Positions 63,930-64,000 of a stretch of DNA of 64,000 nucleotides are shown here, piece by piece. Positions within the stretch are counted from its first letter, which is position 1. The number at the start of each line of letters is the position of its first letter. The position numbers and the translations under genes were made by a program. The stretch is from positions 1-64,000 of the forward strand of contig CALUSM010000001.1 of assembly GCA_944323445.1 (NCBI GenBank). The letters run 5' to 3'. The notes under the pieces were generated by a model. The model searched no databases and had not been told where the DNA came from. It saw only the letters and a program-made list of their open reading frames with translations. The stretch is from an uncultured Bacteroidales bacterium. GTDB lineage: Bacteria > Bacteroidota > Bacteroidia > Bacteroidales > UBA932.

Positions 63930-64000
63930 ATGAAAGACAAGGACGACAAAGAAGGCCGGGAGGGCGGCGACAGCAGCATGGAGGAACGGATACTCGCGAG
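63930..64000 (+). CDS. Start of a gene, cut by window end
   Basis: 23 codons: charged MKDKDDKEGREGGDSSMEER then ILA. The pattern of a charged lead followed by EERILA, with an operator-like palindrome, resembles the start of TetR-family regulators, but too little is visible to be sure. Confidence 0.45.
   Translation, partial: MKDKDDKEGREGGDSSMEERILA

Overview
The window looks like a chromosome segment of a gut-type Bacteroidales bacterium (phylum Bacteroidota), GC-rich for that group. The evidence is the TAnnTTTG (-7) promoters in front of many genes, the large number of lipoproteins with a Cys lipobox, a TonB-dependent receptor with an N-terminal carboxypeptidase-like domain, BACON-like domains, an NVEALA-like peptide / beta-propeller cluster and a TPR membrane regulator with a C-terminal HTH. 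The genus cannot be told from what is here.

1-5.7 kb: the end of a translation operon (fusA, rpsJ), a CAT-anticodon tRNA, a repeat-containing lipoprotein and P5C dehydrogenase. 5.8-10.4 kb: a decayed parDE pair, a TPR/HTH membrane regulator and, divergent from it, a four-gene cluster with a small Cys-rich secreted peptide, a beta-propeller lipoprotein and a CxxC lipoprotein. 10.4-19.2 kb: an ECF sigma factor with a putative anti-sigma and a divergent pair of matching promoters, a zincin lipoprotein, QueH, a cyclo-ligase/nitronate monooxygenase-like fusion and a type I pullulanase. 19.3-28.2 kb: an RND efflux operon running into a GH29 fucosidase, ferritin, a ribbon-helix-helix protein and an SPFH protein. 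28.4-33.7 kb: two lipoproteins built on the same OB-like repeat (one a nuclease), DUF4878-like and PHP proteins. 33.7-48.5 kb: housekeeping genes (C69 dipeptidase, cdaA, mutS2, comF, metK with a leader terminator, a TonB receptor, pheS, arginine deiminase, manC, yraN).

48.6-59.3 kb: an integrated element of about 10.6 kb in a tRNA-Gly(GCC) gene. It has an 85-bp direct att repeat, a tyrosine recombinase, 12-bp-spaced TTTACCCC repeats near both ends, a nucleotidyltransferase/HEPN pair, a RelE/HigB-HigA pair, a long structured RNA, an LRR lipoprotein and a membrane coiled-coil protein. Its most unusual part is 50.7-53.6 kb. There a superfamily-2 helicase-like gene of 619 codons (51742-53601) is open from end to end except for five TGA codons, with no TAA, TAG or frameshift. 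Two small upstream frames (50737-51147 and 51225-51440) show the same TGA-only pattern. The flanking element genes and the host use TGA as a normal stop. Either a segment from a TGA=Trp replicon has landed in a standard-code genome, or UGA is read through here. The helicase gene is bracketed by two 70-bp hairpin repeats. The right att copy is part of a tRNA-Gly-like sequence with a 32-nt hairpin inserted in its D-arm.

59.3-64 kb: the chromosome resumes with a WG-repeat/caspase-like protein that has lost both catalytic residues, a MATE exporter, a truncated DUF1232-like gene, an unknown protein and the start of another gene with a palindromic upstream site.
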